64,000 bases of DNA from Clostridiaceae bacterium (GTDB lineage Bacteria; Bacillota_A; Clostridia; Clostridiales; Clostridiaceae), in assembly GCA_029256485.1 (NCBI GenBank), contig JAQSXU010000001.1, positions 62,001 to 126,000 on the forward strand, in the 5' to 3' direction. Below, in pieces: positions 43,445 to 52,504 of the stretch. The notes below the pieces were generated by a model. That model saw nothing but the letters and a program-made list of their open reading frames with translations. It searched no databases and had not been told where the DNA came from. The position numbers and the translations under genes are program-made. Every line of letters starts with the position of its first letter. Positions within the stretch are counted from its first letter, which is position 1.

Positions 43445-43697
43445 TTATTTAATTAGATAGTCTGTAGTAGTCATCTGATGGATGTCTATGCATATTTTAC
43501 CTTTTGGGGCTTTTGTTATATAATCAAGATAATTAGCCTGATTAATGGTCATTTTTAAATAATTTAACCTTGCGAAGTCATCTTTAGTAAAACACTATTT
43601 TTCAGACTCTTCTAACAATTGCAAAGCCTTGTCCTTTTTTCTAAAAGAGGAAACAAACTCCTTTAACTCAGATAGTTCATTTTCTGTTTTACTCAGA
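43445..43697 (-). pseudogene. Minus-strand gene remnant with internal TAG
   Basis: One continuous frame reads LSELKEFVSSFRKKDKALQL then LEESEK, a TAG at 43597-43595, and goes on as CFTKDDFARLNYLKM, TKAPKGKICIDIHQMTTTDY, ending at TAA 43447-43445. No start codon is available upstream, because a stop lies in frame. The sequence on both sides of the TAG looks like real protein, so this is a recently inactivated gene of unknown family. Readthrough cannot be excluded. The rest of 43698-43799 shows nothing I can name. Confidence 0.55.
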
Positions 43698-43799
43698 GAT
43701 TAATTACTAAATATATTCTAAATTTAGATAAAAATAGAGGACAAATCATTTGACCTCTATAAATTTCATCTTAATCAACTAATGTTAAGTTTAATGATT

Positions 43800-44117
43800 T
43801 TACTGTGGGAATTGAAAATCATATCCATTAACCTCAAAATGAATATACATTCCGTCTGATTCAATACCATAAGTGTCACCACACATAAAATAATCATATG
43901 AAAAATCACCTAATGACTCTTTTAGCTTATTGATGCCGTTCATAATATTTTTATATTTTTCTAATGCAATTTTATTTGCATCTTCAAAATGAGTTTTAGC
44001 TTCCTCTTTTGAAATAAAACAGTTTCTGTTTGCACCATATAATAATTTTTCTTTAAGAATAAAATTATTACTATCTTCCGATTCGTTCTCAAATCTGTAA
44101 TATTTTTTCTTTTCCAT
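43800..44117 (-). CDS. Hypothetical protein
   Basis: 105 aa, soluble, not recognised. It starts with a basic MEKKKYYRFE, has a helical centre (EEAKTHFEDANKIALEKYKN) and ends in an aromatic beta-rich part (DGMYIHFEVNGYDFQFPQ). SD AGGAAGG lies before the ATG on the minus strand. It stands alone between a gene remnant and the 370-bp region before dnaE. The C-terminal residues suggest a small ligand- or protein-binding fold, but no family is evident. Confidence 0.5.
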   Translation of the reverse strand: MEKKKYYRFENESEDSNNFILKEKLLYGANRNCFISKEEAKTHFEDANKIALEKYKNIMNGINKLKESLGDFSYDYFMCGDTYGIESDGMYIHFEVNGYDFQFPQ

Positions 44118-44432
44118 ATTTCTTTTACCTTCCTATATATAATTGGTATGCCTGTTAAAATTGTTCTATGTGAACAACAATAGTTTTATTGATACTATAT
44201 CATATACATTTGTGATTTTCTCTATAACTCATATACCTGTCAGTTTTACTGCATTTGAATATTTAGATATAACAAGAAATCCTACGAAGCAGAATTGTCA
44301 TGATTTCGGTATTATTCTTTGGGTAGGTAATCCAGTGCTGATAATTTAATGAAAAAGTCAATATAATTATAAAAGAAATTAAGAAAAGAGGTAATATTTT
44401 TTATTAAATATAAAAAGGAATAAATATTAATA

Positions 44433-44461
44433 TAGACTTTAGTCAATGAATAAGATATAAT
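44433..44461 (+). promoter_or_regulatory. dnaE promoter with variant operator
   Basis: TAGACT, 17 nt, TATAAT. The -35 lies in TAGACTTTAGTCAA, two mismatches from the palindrome. The rest of 44118-44491 holds no gene I can support. Confidence 0.75.
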
Positions 44462-44491
44462 ATACTAAAGTCTTAAAAGGAGGGTTTTTAT

Positions 44492-47400
44492 ATGTTAGAA
44501 ATAATGTTGAAAATTATATCAACAAAACCTTTTACCCCAAATACAACTTTTGATGCTTGTTACGAAAGAGGAGTTATAGAATTTTTATATAAGGGTAAAA
44601 AAATTGCGTCAACAGAAGTAAAAGATTTAGATAATGTTTTTAAAAGAAGAAAGAAATTGAAAGCTGTAGTAAAATCAGCAAAAGATTGCGAATTAGATGT
44701 TCAAATTATTCGTTTTGCAGATTTACATGGGCATAGTGGAAACAGCTTACTTGATGGTGCTGTACATATTAAAGATAAGGTTAAGAAAACAGAATATGCA
44801 GGAGCACTTACAGACCATGGGGTAATGTATGGCATTTTAGAGTTTTATAATAAAATGAGAAAAGCTGGCAAAAAACCAATTCTTGGGTTTGAAGCATATT
44901 CGGAATCTATTAATGGTAAAAAAGACGCAAATCATTTAGTTTTACTTGCAAAAGACATTACAGGTTATAAAAATCTTGTAAAACTAACTTCAAAATCTTA
45001 TAGCAACTTTTATTACAAACCACAAGTATCTTACGATATGCTAAAAGAACATTCAGAAGGTATTATTGCTACTTCGGCGTGTTTGGGAGGAGAAATCTCT
45101 CAACTTATATTAAATAAAAAATATGAAGAAGCAAAAAAGGTTGCAATAGAGCTTTCTAATATATTTGGTAAAGATGATTTCTATATAGAAATTCAAAGAC
45201 ACCAATTAAATGAAGAAGAAGTAGTGAATCCTCAACTTATAAAACTTTCAAAGGAGTTAGGATTAAAACTTGTTGCTACAACAGATAGCCATTACTTAAA
45301 TAAAGAAGATTCTAAAGAACACGAAATAGTTCTTTGTTTAGGTACTGGAACAACAATGGATGATGAAAAAAGAATGAAATTCTCTGGAACAGGATATCAC
45401 ATTCATACACCAGAAGAAATGGAAGAATTGTTTTCTGACTTGCCAGAAGCATTAGATAACACACTTGAAATCGCAGAAAAATGTAATGTAGTGTTAGAAA
45501 ATAAGATATACATGCCTCATTTTGACGTTCCAGCTCCATTTAATGGAGAAGCAGAGTATTTTGCTCACCTTTGTTGGGAAGGATTTAAAGAAAGATTTGA
45601 AGGCACTGAACATTTTACAAGTGTAGAGTATAAAGAAAGATTGCAGTTTGAAATTGACACTATAAAACAAATGGGATTCCCAGGTTATTTCTTAATAGTA
45701 AATGATTATGTAATGTTTGCTAAAAACAGAGGTATTTTAGTAGGTCCTGGTCGTGGTTCTGCATGTGGTTCATTAGTTGCATATTGTCTTAACATAACCG
45801 ATATGAACCCTATACCATATGGATTACTATTTGAGCGTTTCTTAAATCCAGATAGAATTAGTATGCCAGATATTGACATCGATTTCGAAGATATACGAAG
45901 AGAAGAAGTAATCGACTATATCAAACAAAAATATGGTGAGAAAGCAGTATCAAGAATTATAACATTTGGTACTTTATCTGCAAGAGCTGTTATAAGAGAT
46001 GTTACAAGAGTATTAAATAAACCTTATTCATTAGGAGATAGAATAGCAAAATCTATACCTAAGACACCAAAAATAACTTTAACTAAAGCACTTGAAGAAA
46101 GTGTTGAATTTAAGACAATGTATGAAAATGAACAAGAGGTTAAACAAATAGTTCAAATTGCATTGAAACTTGAAGGTTTGCCAAGAAACATAAGTCAACA
46201 TGCTTGTGGAATAATAATTTCCCCTTCTGATGTTGATGATTATATACCACAAATTCTTGTAGAAAATGAGGATACTGGTATAAAGGAAGCTACTACTCAA
46301 TATGTTATGGCAGAATGTGAAGAAGCAGGATTATTAAAAATGGATTTTCTGGGCTTACGTACAATGGGTGTATTCGGTAGAGCTTTAAAGGATATTAATG
46401 TTAAAAGATTAAAAGAAGGAAAATCAAAAATAGAACTAATGAATATTCCTATTAATGATATAAGAACTTTCGAGTATATCGCAAAAGGCAATACAGAAGG
46501 AATTTTTCAATTAGAATCTGCAGGAATGACTTCTTTTATGAAAGAATTGTTTCAAGACGTTCAAAATAAAGGCTACGAAATATTAAGAGAAGAATTAGGC
46601 GAAAACTTTGATAGTAAATTATTAACCAATAGAGATAAGTTTTTCGAAGATGATTTGTTAAAATTAGGAGAAAAGGGTAAGAAATTAATTAAAAAGTTCA
46701 ATTCATTTGGAGGACAACTTTTTGAAAGATTGATAGCTGGCATTTCTTTGTATAGACCAGGGCCTATTGATGAAATCCCCAACTATATTAACAACATGAT
46801 TAACCCTGGATATATCCAATATGAAACTCCAGAGTTAAAACCACTTTTGGAAAATACTTATGGTATAATTGTCTATCAAGAGCAATGTATGTTTATTGTT
46901 AGAGAGCTTGCTGGATTTACTAAGGGTATGGCAGATAATGTAAGGAAAGCTATGGCAAAAAAGAAAGAAGACATGCTTGAAGACCTTGGTAAAAAATTCA
47001 TTTACGGTGAAGCAGATAAAGATGGCAATGTTAAAATTGACGGTTGTTTACGTAGAGGAATAAAGAAAGAAATAGCAGAAAGTATCTGGGATAAAATGAA
47101 GAAGTTTGGACTCTATGCCTTTAATAAATCTCATGCAGGGGGCTACGCAGACATCGGAATTCGAACTGCATGGTTAGCATATTATTATCCCGTAGAATAC
47201 ATGACAGCAACTTTAAACTCATTTATAACAAAATCAGATAAGATTAAACTTTATATGGCAGTTTGTAAAAGAAAAAACATTGAAATACTTCCACCAGATG
47301 TGAATAATTCACAGGAAATGTTCGGTGTTGACGAAAATGCTATTAGATTTGGTCTTATGGGTATTAAAAATATGGGTAAGATTGCTAAAGATATTATAAG

Positions 47401-48337
47401 CGAAAGAAACGAAAGAGGAAACTTCGATGATTTTCAAGATTTCGCAGTTAGAATGGCAGTTAATTATAAAGTAAATAAGAAAATTCTTGAAGCTCTCGTT
47501 TATTCTGGTGCAGTTGATAATTTTGAAGGAACAAGACGAGCTAAATTATCTGTTCTTGATAAAATATTAAGTTCTGCTTCTGCTGAAAGAAAAGATGCCA
47601 TGTCAGGACAAATGAATTTATTTTCTATGTATGAAGATTTAGCTGATTATAAAAAGGTTGAAATACCTGAAATGGATGAATTTGCAAAGAATTTTAAGCT
47701 TGAAAAAGAAAAAGAATTTGCTGGTTTCTATGTAACGGAACATCCTCTTGACGACTATTTAAAATATCTTGAAAAAGAAGGAGTATATGAAATCGGGTTC
47801 TTGAAAAATGATGAAGAAGAATCAGAAGAAGAACAAATTTCCACTATTAGCTATGATGGTGAAAATGTTAAAATTGCTGGTATCATTAGAGATTTAAAAT
47901 TATATTACACAAAGAAAGACCAAAAACCAATGTATGTTTTTAATGTTGAAGATAAAACAGGGGAAATGAAAGCTGTAATATTTAATAAAATGATAGAAGC
48001 AAATCAAGATAAATTAGTTGAAGGGAAAATTGTTATTGTACAAGGTAAAATAAAAGAAGACGACTTTGGTACTCAAATTATTGTAGAAAACATATTTGAT
48101 ATAGAATCTATAGCTAAAAGTGAAAGACCTAAGTCAGTATGGGTAAAAGCAGTAAGTAAAGAACAATTTGACGAATTAAATTCATTAATAATTAATAACG
48201 AAGGTAAATTGCCAGTATTTATTCGTTATAATGATAAAAGCTTCAAATCAACAAAATTAGTAAATTTAAATTATTCAACATTTTCAAAATTACAACAATT
48301 ATTTGGGAAAAATGTAAAAGTTGTATATGAACAGTAA
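44492..48337 (+). CDS. dnaE: DNA polymerase III alpha subunit (DnaE type)
   Basis: 1281 aa. The PHP domain keeps metal-binding motifs: DLHGHS (77-82), ALTDHG, LGFEAY, HLVLLAKD, ATSACLGGE and TTDSHYL. The C-family polymerase core has GPGRGSACGSLVAY and the catalytic Asp pair in MPDIDIDFED (~459). The HhH region and a C-terminal OB fold (VKIAGIIRDL near 1125) complete it. An insertion of about 55 residues lies between GIFQLESAGM (670) and LYRPGP (~750), where most DnaE proteins continue directly. An ~80-residue N-terminal extension precedes the PHP start. Bacillota chromosomes use PolC as main polymerase, so a DnaE copy on this element suggests self-directed replication or repair. No separate proofreading exonuclease is seen. 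Confidence 0.93.
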   Translation: MLEIMLKIISTKPFTPNTTFDACYERGVIEFLYKGKKIASTEVKDLDNVFKRRKKLKAVVKSAKDCELDVQIIRFADLHGHSGNSLLDGAVHIKDKVKKTEYAGALTDHGVMYGILEFYNKMRKAGKKPILGFEAYSESINGKKDANHLVLLAKDITGYKNLVKLTSKSYSNFYYKPQVSYDMLKEHSEGIIATSACLGGEISQLILNKKYEEAKKVAIELSNIFGKDDFYIEIQRHQLNEEEVVNPQLIKLSKELGLKLVATTDSHYLNKEDSKEHEIVLCLGTGTTMDDEKRMKFSGTGYHIHTPEEMEELFSDLPEALDNTLEIAEKCNVVLENKIYMPHFDVPAPFNGEAEYFAHLCWEGFKERFEGTEHFTSVEYKERLQFEIDTIKQMGFPGYFLIVNDYVMFAKNRGILVGPGRGSACGSLVAYCLNITDMNPIPYGLLFERFLNPDRISMPDIDIDFEDIRREEVIDYIKQKYGEKAVSRIITFGTLSARAVIRDVTRVLNKPYSLGDRIAKSIPKTPKITLTKALEESVEFKTMYENEQEVKQIVQIALKLEGLPRNISQHACGIIISPSDVDDYIPQILVENEDTGIKEATTQYVMAECEEAGLLKMDFLGLRTMGVFGRALKDINVKRLKEGKSKIELMNIPINDIRTFEYIAKGNTEGIFQLESAGMTSFMKELFQDVQNKGYEILREELGENFDSKLLTNRDKFFEDDLLKLGEKGKKLIKKFNSFGGQLFERLIAGISLYRPGPIDEIPNYINNMINPGYIQYETPELKPLLENTYGIIVYQEQCMFIVRELAGFTKGMADNVRKAMAKKKEDMLEDLGKKFIYGEADKDGNVKIDGCLRRGIKKEIAESIWDKMKKFGLYAFNKSHAGGYADIGIRTAWLAYYYPVEYMTATLNSFITKSDKIKLYMAVCKRKNIEILPPDVNNSQEMFGVDENAIRFGLMGIKNMGKIAKDIISERNERGNFDDFQDFAVRMAVNYKVNKKILEALVYSGAVDNFEGTRRAKLSVLDKILSSASAERKDAMSGQMNLFSMYEDLADYKKVEIPEMDEFAKNFKLEKEKEFAGFYVTEHPLDDYLKYLEKEGVYEIGFLKNDEEESEEEQISTISYDGENVKIAGIIRDLKLYYTKKDQKPMYVFNVEDKTGEMKAVIFNKMIEANQDKLVEGKIVIVQGKIKEDDFGTQIIVENIFDIESIAKSERPKSVWVKAVSKEQFDELNSLIINNEGKLPVFIRYNDKSFKSTKLVNLNYSTFSKLQQLFGKNVKVVYEQ

Positions 48338-48344
48338 TAAATAC

Positions 48345-48376
48345 AAAAAAGCACATGTTAGTACATGTGCTTTTTT
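48345..48376. terminator. Bidirectional terminator
   Basis: AAAAAAGCACATGT / ACATGTGCTTTTTT perfect 14-bp stem, loop 4 nt, between convergent genes. Confidence 0.92.
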
Positions 48377-48381
48377 GCTTA

Positions 48382-48945
48382 TCAATTATATTTTTGTTCT
48401 AATTCAAGAATTAAGATTAATTCCTTGGCTGTTATTTTTGATTTTCTCGATTCTTCAAGTTTTTCAAAAGTTTCTTTAATCTTCTTGATTGAAAAATCTG
48501 TATCATGCCAAACTGAATCAGAAAGTAAGATATTAAGGTAAGGTGTATTTGTTATATCGTATTTCTCTTTGAATTGATAACCTCTATGGCGAAAATCTTC
48601 CAGACTTTCTCCAAGAACACAGATAGGAACAATTTCATTATCGTTATAGTCATAAAAAACTCCTTCAATATCATAACAATAATCTAATCCATCCCTCCAA
48701 ACAATGTGTCCGTATCCTTTATGCCAGCATATTTCACCATCAAAAGCATCCATTAATATTTTTGCAAAATAATAGCAATAACCTGCATGGAATAATAACC
48801 TAATGTCATCGCTTTCTGAATTTGGAGAGAAAAATAAAATATCCCCAATAAAACGTATAACATCTTCCCGACATCCTGGAAATTGTTTTAATTGACATTC
48901 TATCCATTCCAGTTTCTTTTTTGTCATATTTTTAGCGTGAATCAT
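48382..48945 (-). CDS. Putative papain-like (Cys-His-Asp) protein
   Basis: 187 aa, not assigned to a named family. The core HAGYCYYFAKILMDAF, EICWHKGYGHIVW and CYDIEGVFYD shows an ordered Cys57, His80 and Asp92, the arrangement of papain-like or transglutaminase-like enzymes (NlpC/P60, arylamine acetyltransferase-type). This suggests a cysteine protease, amidase or acyl-transferase. There is no signal peptide, so it would act inside the cell. It is transcribed alone, convergent to dnaE. The triad is inferred from order and spacing, not from a family match. Confidence 0.55.
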   Translation of the reverse strand: MIHAKNMTKKKLEWIECQLKQFPGCREDVIRFIGDILFFSPNSESDDIRLLFHAGYCYYFAKILMDAFDGEICWHKGYGHIVWRDGLDYCYDIEGVFYDYNDNEIVPICVLGESLEDFRHRGYQFKEKYDITNTPYLNILLSDSVWHDTDFSIKKIKETFEKLEESRKSKITAKELILILELEQKYN

Positions 48946-49075
48946 ATGTTACGCCCCCATATTATATTTTTATATAAAATCCTTACTTTTGTTGATTATA
49001 AATAATATATGCAATTATATATCAAGTATAATGAAGTAACTTGTATATTGTTTATAGTATAAAAATGATGTGGCA

Positions 49076-49104
49076 TTGACTACACAATGCAGTTATAGTA
49101 TAAT
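49076..49104 (+). promoter_or_regulatory. Promoter with operator half-site
   Basis: TTGACT, 17 nt, TATAAT. Only the left half matches the repeated operator (TTGACTACACAATG). Confidence 0.7.
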
Positions 49105-49125
49105 GTGCTTAGGAGGGGGGATTAA

Positions 49126-49398
49126 ATGAACTTATTTGATGTATTCAATAGAAAAAAAGTATTAGATACTTTAGAAATAAAAACTACTTTAGCAAAATTA
49201 CAATTTTTAGCAAGTACAATGGAGAATAATACAGACAAGGAAAATGATATTGTTCATTGGAAAGAGCAAATTGATTTATTAAATAATGCAGAATTAAACA
49301 ATGATTATTTGTCTTACTTAAAACAGTCGTATAATACTCTCTATAAATTGTATATAAGAAAACATCACCCAGATATATTAAATAATATTAGCTACTAA
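49126..49398 (+). CDS. Small hypothetical protein
   Basis: 90 aa, helical and charged, with a heptad-like pattern (TLAKLQFLASTMENN, KEQIDLLNNAELNN, LKQSYNTLYKLYIRK). It could dimerise through coiled coils. The SD is strong (AGGAGGGGG). It is monocistronic between a TTGAC-type promoter and a terminator. No family recognised. Confidence 0.55.
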   Translation: MNLFDVFNRKKVLDTLEIKTTLAKLQFLASTMENNTDKENDIVHWKEQIDLLNNAELNNDYLSYLKQSYNTLYKLYIRKHHPDILNNISY

Positions 49399-49420
49399 TA
49401 ACATAAGAGATAATAAAAAG

Positions 49421-49448
49421 CAGAGGTTTTTTCTTTCCTCTGTTTTTT
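49421..49448 (+). terminator. Terminator
   Basis: CAGAGG / CCTCTG stem with flanking A and T runs (49415-49448 overall). Confidence 0.7.
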
Positions 49449-49488
49449 ATTTTGTAAATTATAATAAACAAAATAATTAACTTTAATA

Positions 49489-49517
49489 TTGACAATAGTC
49501 AACGTATTTAGTATAAT
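49489..49517 (+). promoter_or_regulatory. Promoter with operator palindrome
   Basis: TTGACA, 17 nt, TATAAT. The -35 is the left half of TTGACAATAGTCAA (49489-49502). Confidence 0.9.
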
Positions 49518-49556
49518 GAATATATACAAAAAAGCTTTATTAAAGGGGATAATAAA

Positions 49557-49763
49557 ATGTATGTAGACGACCAATTAGATGAAATAGTAGAGACCGATGA
49601 ATTTATTGAAAAAGAAAAAGAAAAAGACATTCATAGGAAGAGACGCATAATTGAACAACAATTGAAAGAAGAAAAATCTAATAATAAAAATAAAAAATCG
49701 GACAAAAGTAAAAATCGTAAAAGAAGTATGAGATATGGATACTTTGATGATTTCGATAATTAA
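49557..49763 (+). CDS. Small highly charged protein
   Basis: 68 aa. An acidic N-terminus (DDQLDEIVETDEF) is followed by a strongly basic Lys/Arg centre (HRKRRIIEQQLKEEK, KNKKSDKSKNRKRSMR) and an acidic aromatic tail (GYFDDFDN). The composition suggests a nucleic-acid- or protein-binding adaptor, possibly unstructured. Its promoter carries a clean operator. It is followed 87 bp later by a P-loop gene, probably in the same transcript. Confidence 0.55.
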   Translation: MYVDDQLDEIVETDEFIEKEKEKDIHRKRRIIEQQLKEEKSNNKNKKSDKSKNRKRSMRYGYFDDFDN

Positions 49764-49850
49764 TTTACTGCGTCTTAATATATGAGGGGAAATGGAAGAG
49801 AAATCTTCCATTTCATTTTACTTGCAACAACTAAGGAGATATCAAATACT

Positions 49851-50345
49851 ATGAAGAAAATAGTGGTAGGGGAATGTAGAACTGGGAAAACAAGAATAAA
49901 TGTGCTTTCTTTAATAAATAAACATAAGGGAGATATTATCTTTCTTAGTATAAAAAATGAATTAGAATATTTAAATTTACAATCTGAATTTAATAATCGA
50001 AAAATATCTGATATTAATATTGTAAGAGATTGTACTCATGGAAAGAATTTTATATTATGCAATACTGAAGTCAATTCTTTTTTTACAATTGAGAGATTAT
50101 TGTTAGATACAAATATACTTAATAACAAGGACATGTTGTTGGTTATTGATGAAGGAATAAGTGTTTTTGCAGGATATTCAAGTTGTAAAATGTTAGAGAA
50201 ATTAGAACAGTTATATGAAAAAAGTTGTGATGTTTTAATCACTATCCTGACATTAGATAGGTTAAAAAAAGAAACAAATCCGATAAATTTTGAAAAAGTT
50301 CTTTCAAAATGGGATATTGAAAAAATAGAAAAAAGAAATCTATGA
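49851..50345 (+). CDS. Small P-loop NTPase
   Basis: 164 aa from ATG 49851, chosen because AAGGAGATATC lies upstream and the sequence MKKIVVGECRTGKTR opens with a Walker A directly after the start. Walker B is MLLVIDEGIS near residue 100, with the Glu next to the Asp. A late segment LITILTLDRLKKE could be sensor-like. Viral, plasmid or packaging-type P-loop proteins have this size, but I cannot assign a family. A decayed frame follows with an ATGA overlap. Confidence 0.6.
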   Translation: MKKIVVGECRTGKTRINVLSLINKHKGDIIFLSIKNELEYLNLQSEFNNRKISDINIVRDCTHGKNFILCNTEVNSFFTIERLLLDTNILNNKDMLLVIDEGISVFAGYSSCKMLEKLEQLYEKSCDVLITILTLDRLKKETNPINFEKVLSKWDIEKIEKRNL

Positions 50346-50626
50346 TAGGATGTTTAATTTATGAATATTGGAGACTTTATAGGTTGAGAAAAATTGCTAA
50401 AGAATTAAATGATATTAGATTCAGGAATAATTTAAGTGAAATTCAATAGAGAACAGAAAGTTTAAGTCTCGCTTATTATGAAACCCATAAACAATGAAAT
50501 GAAGTAAATTTGCTAACAAGAGGTGAATGTAAATATAGAGACTGTAAAGTAATTTTAATGAAATTATCTAAGGAAACAAATGAACTTGAGAAAGACATGA
50601 AATATGACAAATATATGAATTATTAG
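50342..50626 (+). pseudogene. Coupled ORF with two in-frame stops
   Basis: The ATG overlaps the previous stop (ATGA). The frame reads MIGCLIYEYWRLYRLRKIAK to Gln and a TAG at 50447, continues RTESLSLAYYETHKQ to a TGA at 50495, and then NEVNLLTRGECKYRDCK to a final TAG at 50624. All three pieces are in the same frame, and both internal stops follow a CAA codon. The likely reading is a decayed gene of about 94 codons. An alternative is a real 35-codon peptide followed by junk. The stretch 50627-50688 contains only the next ribosome binding site. Confidence 0.55.
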
Positions 50627-50688
50627 AAGTAAATTTAGAGCTAAATATTAAAATTAAATTATTATACTAAAAAATTAAAGGAGCAATT

Positions 50689-52167
50689 ATGAAGTACGAT
50701 GTAATTATAGTTGGAGCAGGACCTTCGGGAATTTTTACAGCTTATGAGTTATCTAAAGAAAATAAAAACATTTCCATTTTAATGATAGAAAAGGGTAAAG
50801 CAATAGAAAATAGAATATGCCCTAAAAGAGTTACTAAAAGGTGTGTGAATTGTAAACCTTCTTGTCGTATAACTACAGGTTTTGCAGGAGCTGGTGCTTT
50901 TAGTGATTCAAAATTGTCTAAATCGGTAGATGTTGGAGGTGATTTGCCTCAGTTAATTGGATATGAAAAAGCACAAAAGCTTATAAACGAAACCGATGAA
51001 GTATATTTAAAATTTGGTGGAAATAAGTCTGTATATGGAACTAAAATCAATGGAGAAATTAAAGAAATTAAAAAAAAAGCTATTGAGAATAATCTAAAAC
51101 TTATAAGTTGCCCAATAAGACATTTAGGTACAGATGGTGGATATAAAATATATACTGATTTTCAAAATCACCTTTTATCAAGTGGTGTTAATATAATTTT
51201 TGATACTATGGTTGATGATTTAATAATAAAGAATAATGAAATAAAGGGTGTGAAAATAAAAAGCGTTAGTGAATCAGATTTGATAAATGCATTTGATGAA
51301 GTTTCTCTTGAAGAAGAACCTTATCGTGACATGAGATATGTAAGTAAAAAGGTTTATTCTGACAAGGTAGTTCTTGCTGTTGGAAGAGAAGGTTCTGAAT
51401 GGTTAGAAAATATTTGTAAATATCATAATATTAATACTGCAGTAGGAAGTATTGATATAGGTGTTAGAGTAGAAGTAAAAGATACCATTATGGAAAAATT
51501 AAATAAAAATCTTTATGAAAGTAAATTAATTTACTATACACCAACATTTGATGATAAAGTCAGAGTTTTTTGCAGTAATCCTTCGGGAGAAGTTACTACA
51601 GAATATTATGATGGAAACCTTGCAGTAGTTAATGGTCATGCATATAATGCAAAAGAATTAAAAACTGAAAATACAAATTTTGCATTACTTGTTACTCAGA
51701 ATTTTAAAGAACCTTTTAAATCACCAATAGCATATGGAAAACATATAGCAAGACTTGGAAATATGTTAGCTGGAAATAAAATTATTGTTCAAAGATATGG
51801 TGACTTTAAAAGAGGGAGAAGGACTACCGAAGAAAGATTGTATAGAAACAATATTATACCAACTCTTAAAGATGCTGTTCCTGGTGATTTGTCATTGGTA
51901 TTACCTTATCGAATTATGAAAGATTTAGTGGAGATGATAGAGGCATTAAATGGAGTAGTCCCAGGATTAGCAAGTGATGAATTATTGTTGTATGGAGTAG
52001 AGGTTAAATTTTATAGTAATAAGGTTATAATAGACGAAAACTTTGAAACAAATATAAAAGGTTTGTATGGTCTTGGTGACGGGGTTGGTATAACAAGAGG
52101 ATTGATGCAAAGTTCAGCTATGGGGCTTCAAATGGGAAGAATTTTAAGTAAAAAAAATTACAATTAA
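50689..52167 (+). CDS. FAD-dependent dehydrogenase (COG2509-like)
   Basis: 492 aa. An N-terminal Rossmann dinucleotide fold (DVIIVGAGPSGIFTAYELS) is followed by a Cys-rich loop ENRICPKRVTKRCVNCKPSC and TGFAGAGAFSDSKLS, typical of the uncharacterised FAD oxidoreductases of COG2509. Then come VVLAVGREGSEWLENICK and the C-terminal FAD-binding GLYGLGDGVGITRGLMQSSA. The substrate is unknown. The Cys motif may bind a metal or Fe-S cluster. It is cytoplasmic. A metabolic enzyme is unexpected in this plasmid-like context. SD AAAGGAG precedes the ATG. Confidence 0.85.
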   Translation: MKYDVIIVGAGPSGIFTAYELSKENKNISILMIEKGKAIENRICPKRVTKRCVNCKPSCRITTGFAGAGAFSDSKLSKSVDVGGDLPQLIGYEKAQKLINETDEVYLKFGGNKSVYGTKINGEIKEIKKKAIENNLKLISCPIRHLGTDGGYKIYTDFQNHLLSSGVNIIFDTMVDDLIIKNNEIKGVKIKSVSESDLINAFDEVSLEEEPYRDMRYVSKKVYSDKVVLAVGREGSEWLENICKYHNINTAVGSIDIGVRVEVKDTIMEKLNKNLYESKLIYYTPTFDDKVRVFCSNPSGEVTTEYYDGNLAVVNGHAYNAKELKTENTNFALLVTQNFKEPFKSPIAYGKHIARLGNMLAGNKIIVQRYGDFKRGRRTTEERLYRNNIIPTLKDAVPGDLSLVLPYRIMKDLVEMIEALNGVVPGLASDELLLYGVEVKFYSNKVIIDENFETNIKGLYGLGDGVGITRGLMQSSAMGLQMGRILSKKNYN

Positions 52168-52180
52168 AATTTTACAAATA

Positions 52181-52218
52181 TATTAAGAGGATATAGGATA
52201 TTCTATATCCTCTTAATA
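52181..52218 (+). other. Perfect 15-bp hairpin without U-tract
   Basis: TATTAAGAGGATATA / TATATCCTCTTAATA (52181-52195, 52204-52218), loop 8 nt, followed by AAAAAAG and the next ribosome binding site. A processing or regulatory stem fits better than a terminator. Confidence 0.65.
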
Positions 52219-52242
52219 TAAAAAAGAGAGGAGTTTGTTAAA

Positions 52243-52410
52243 ATGGATACAAATACATTGATAATTTCTGCAATTATTTTATTTATTTTGATAATGTTGG
52301 CAGGTTGTTTTAATTTAATTATGTGGTTACAAAAAATAATATTAATTACATTGATTATAGCTTTAATAGGTGTTATTATAGCAGTTTTTGATTATAAAAA
52401 TAAAGATTAA
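52243..52410 (+). CDS. Small two-helix membrane protein
   Basis: A 55-aa ORF that starts at ATG 52243 with AAGAGAGGAG upstream and ends at TAA 52408. Two hydrophobic helices (TLIISAIILFILIMLAGCF and ILITLIIALIGVIIAVF) are separated by a short polar/aromatic loop, with a charged C-terminus (DYKNKD). It is comparable to phage or plasmid small membrane proteins such as holins or superinfection-type products, but nothing in the sequence settles that. It lies between the FAD enzyme and the TIM-barrel gene. Confidence 0.55.
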   Translation: MDTNTLIISAIILFILIMLAGCFNLIMWLQKIILITLIIALIGVIIAVFDYKNKD

Positions 52411-52504
52411 GTTCTAAATTTCAACAAAAAATCACTTAATACGTATCCCTTTATTATCTGTATCCTTATTGCGTAAAATAAAGAAAGTTAATAAGGAGGT
52501 AATT

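Noticed and set aside
44143..44349. 68-aa open frame before dnaE
   Set aside because: No Shine-Dalgarno, odd hydrophobic composition and no promoter; may be chance or old debris.
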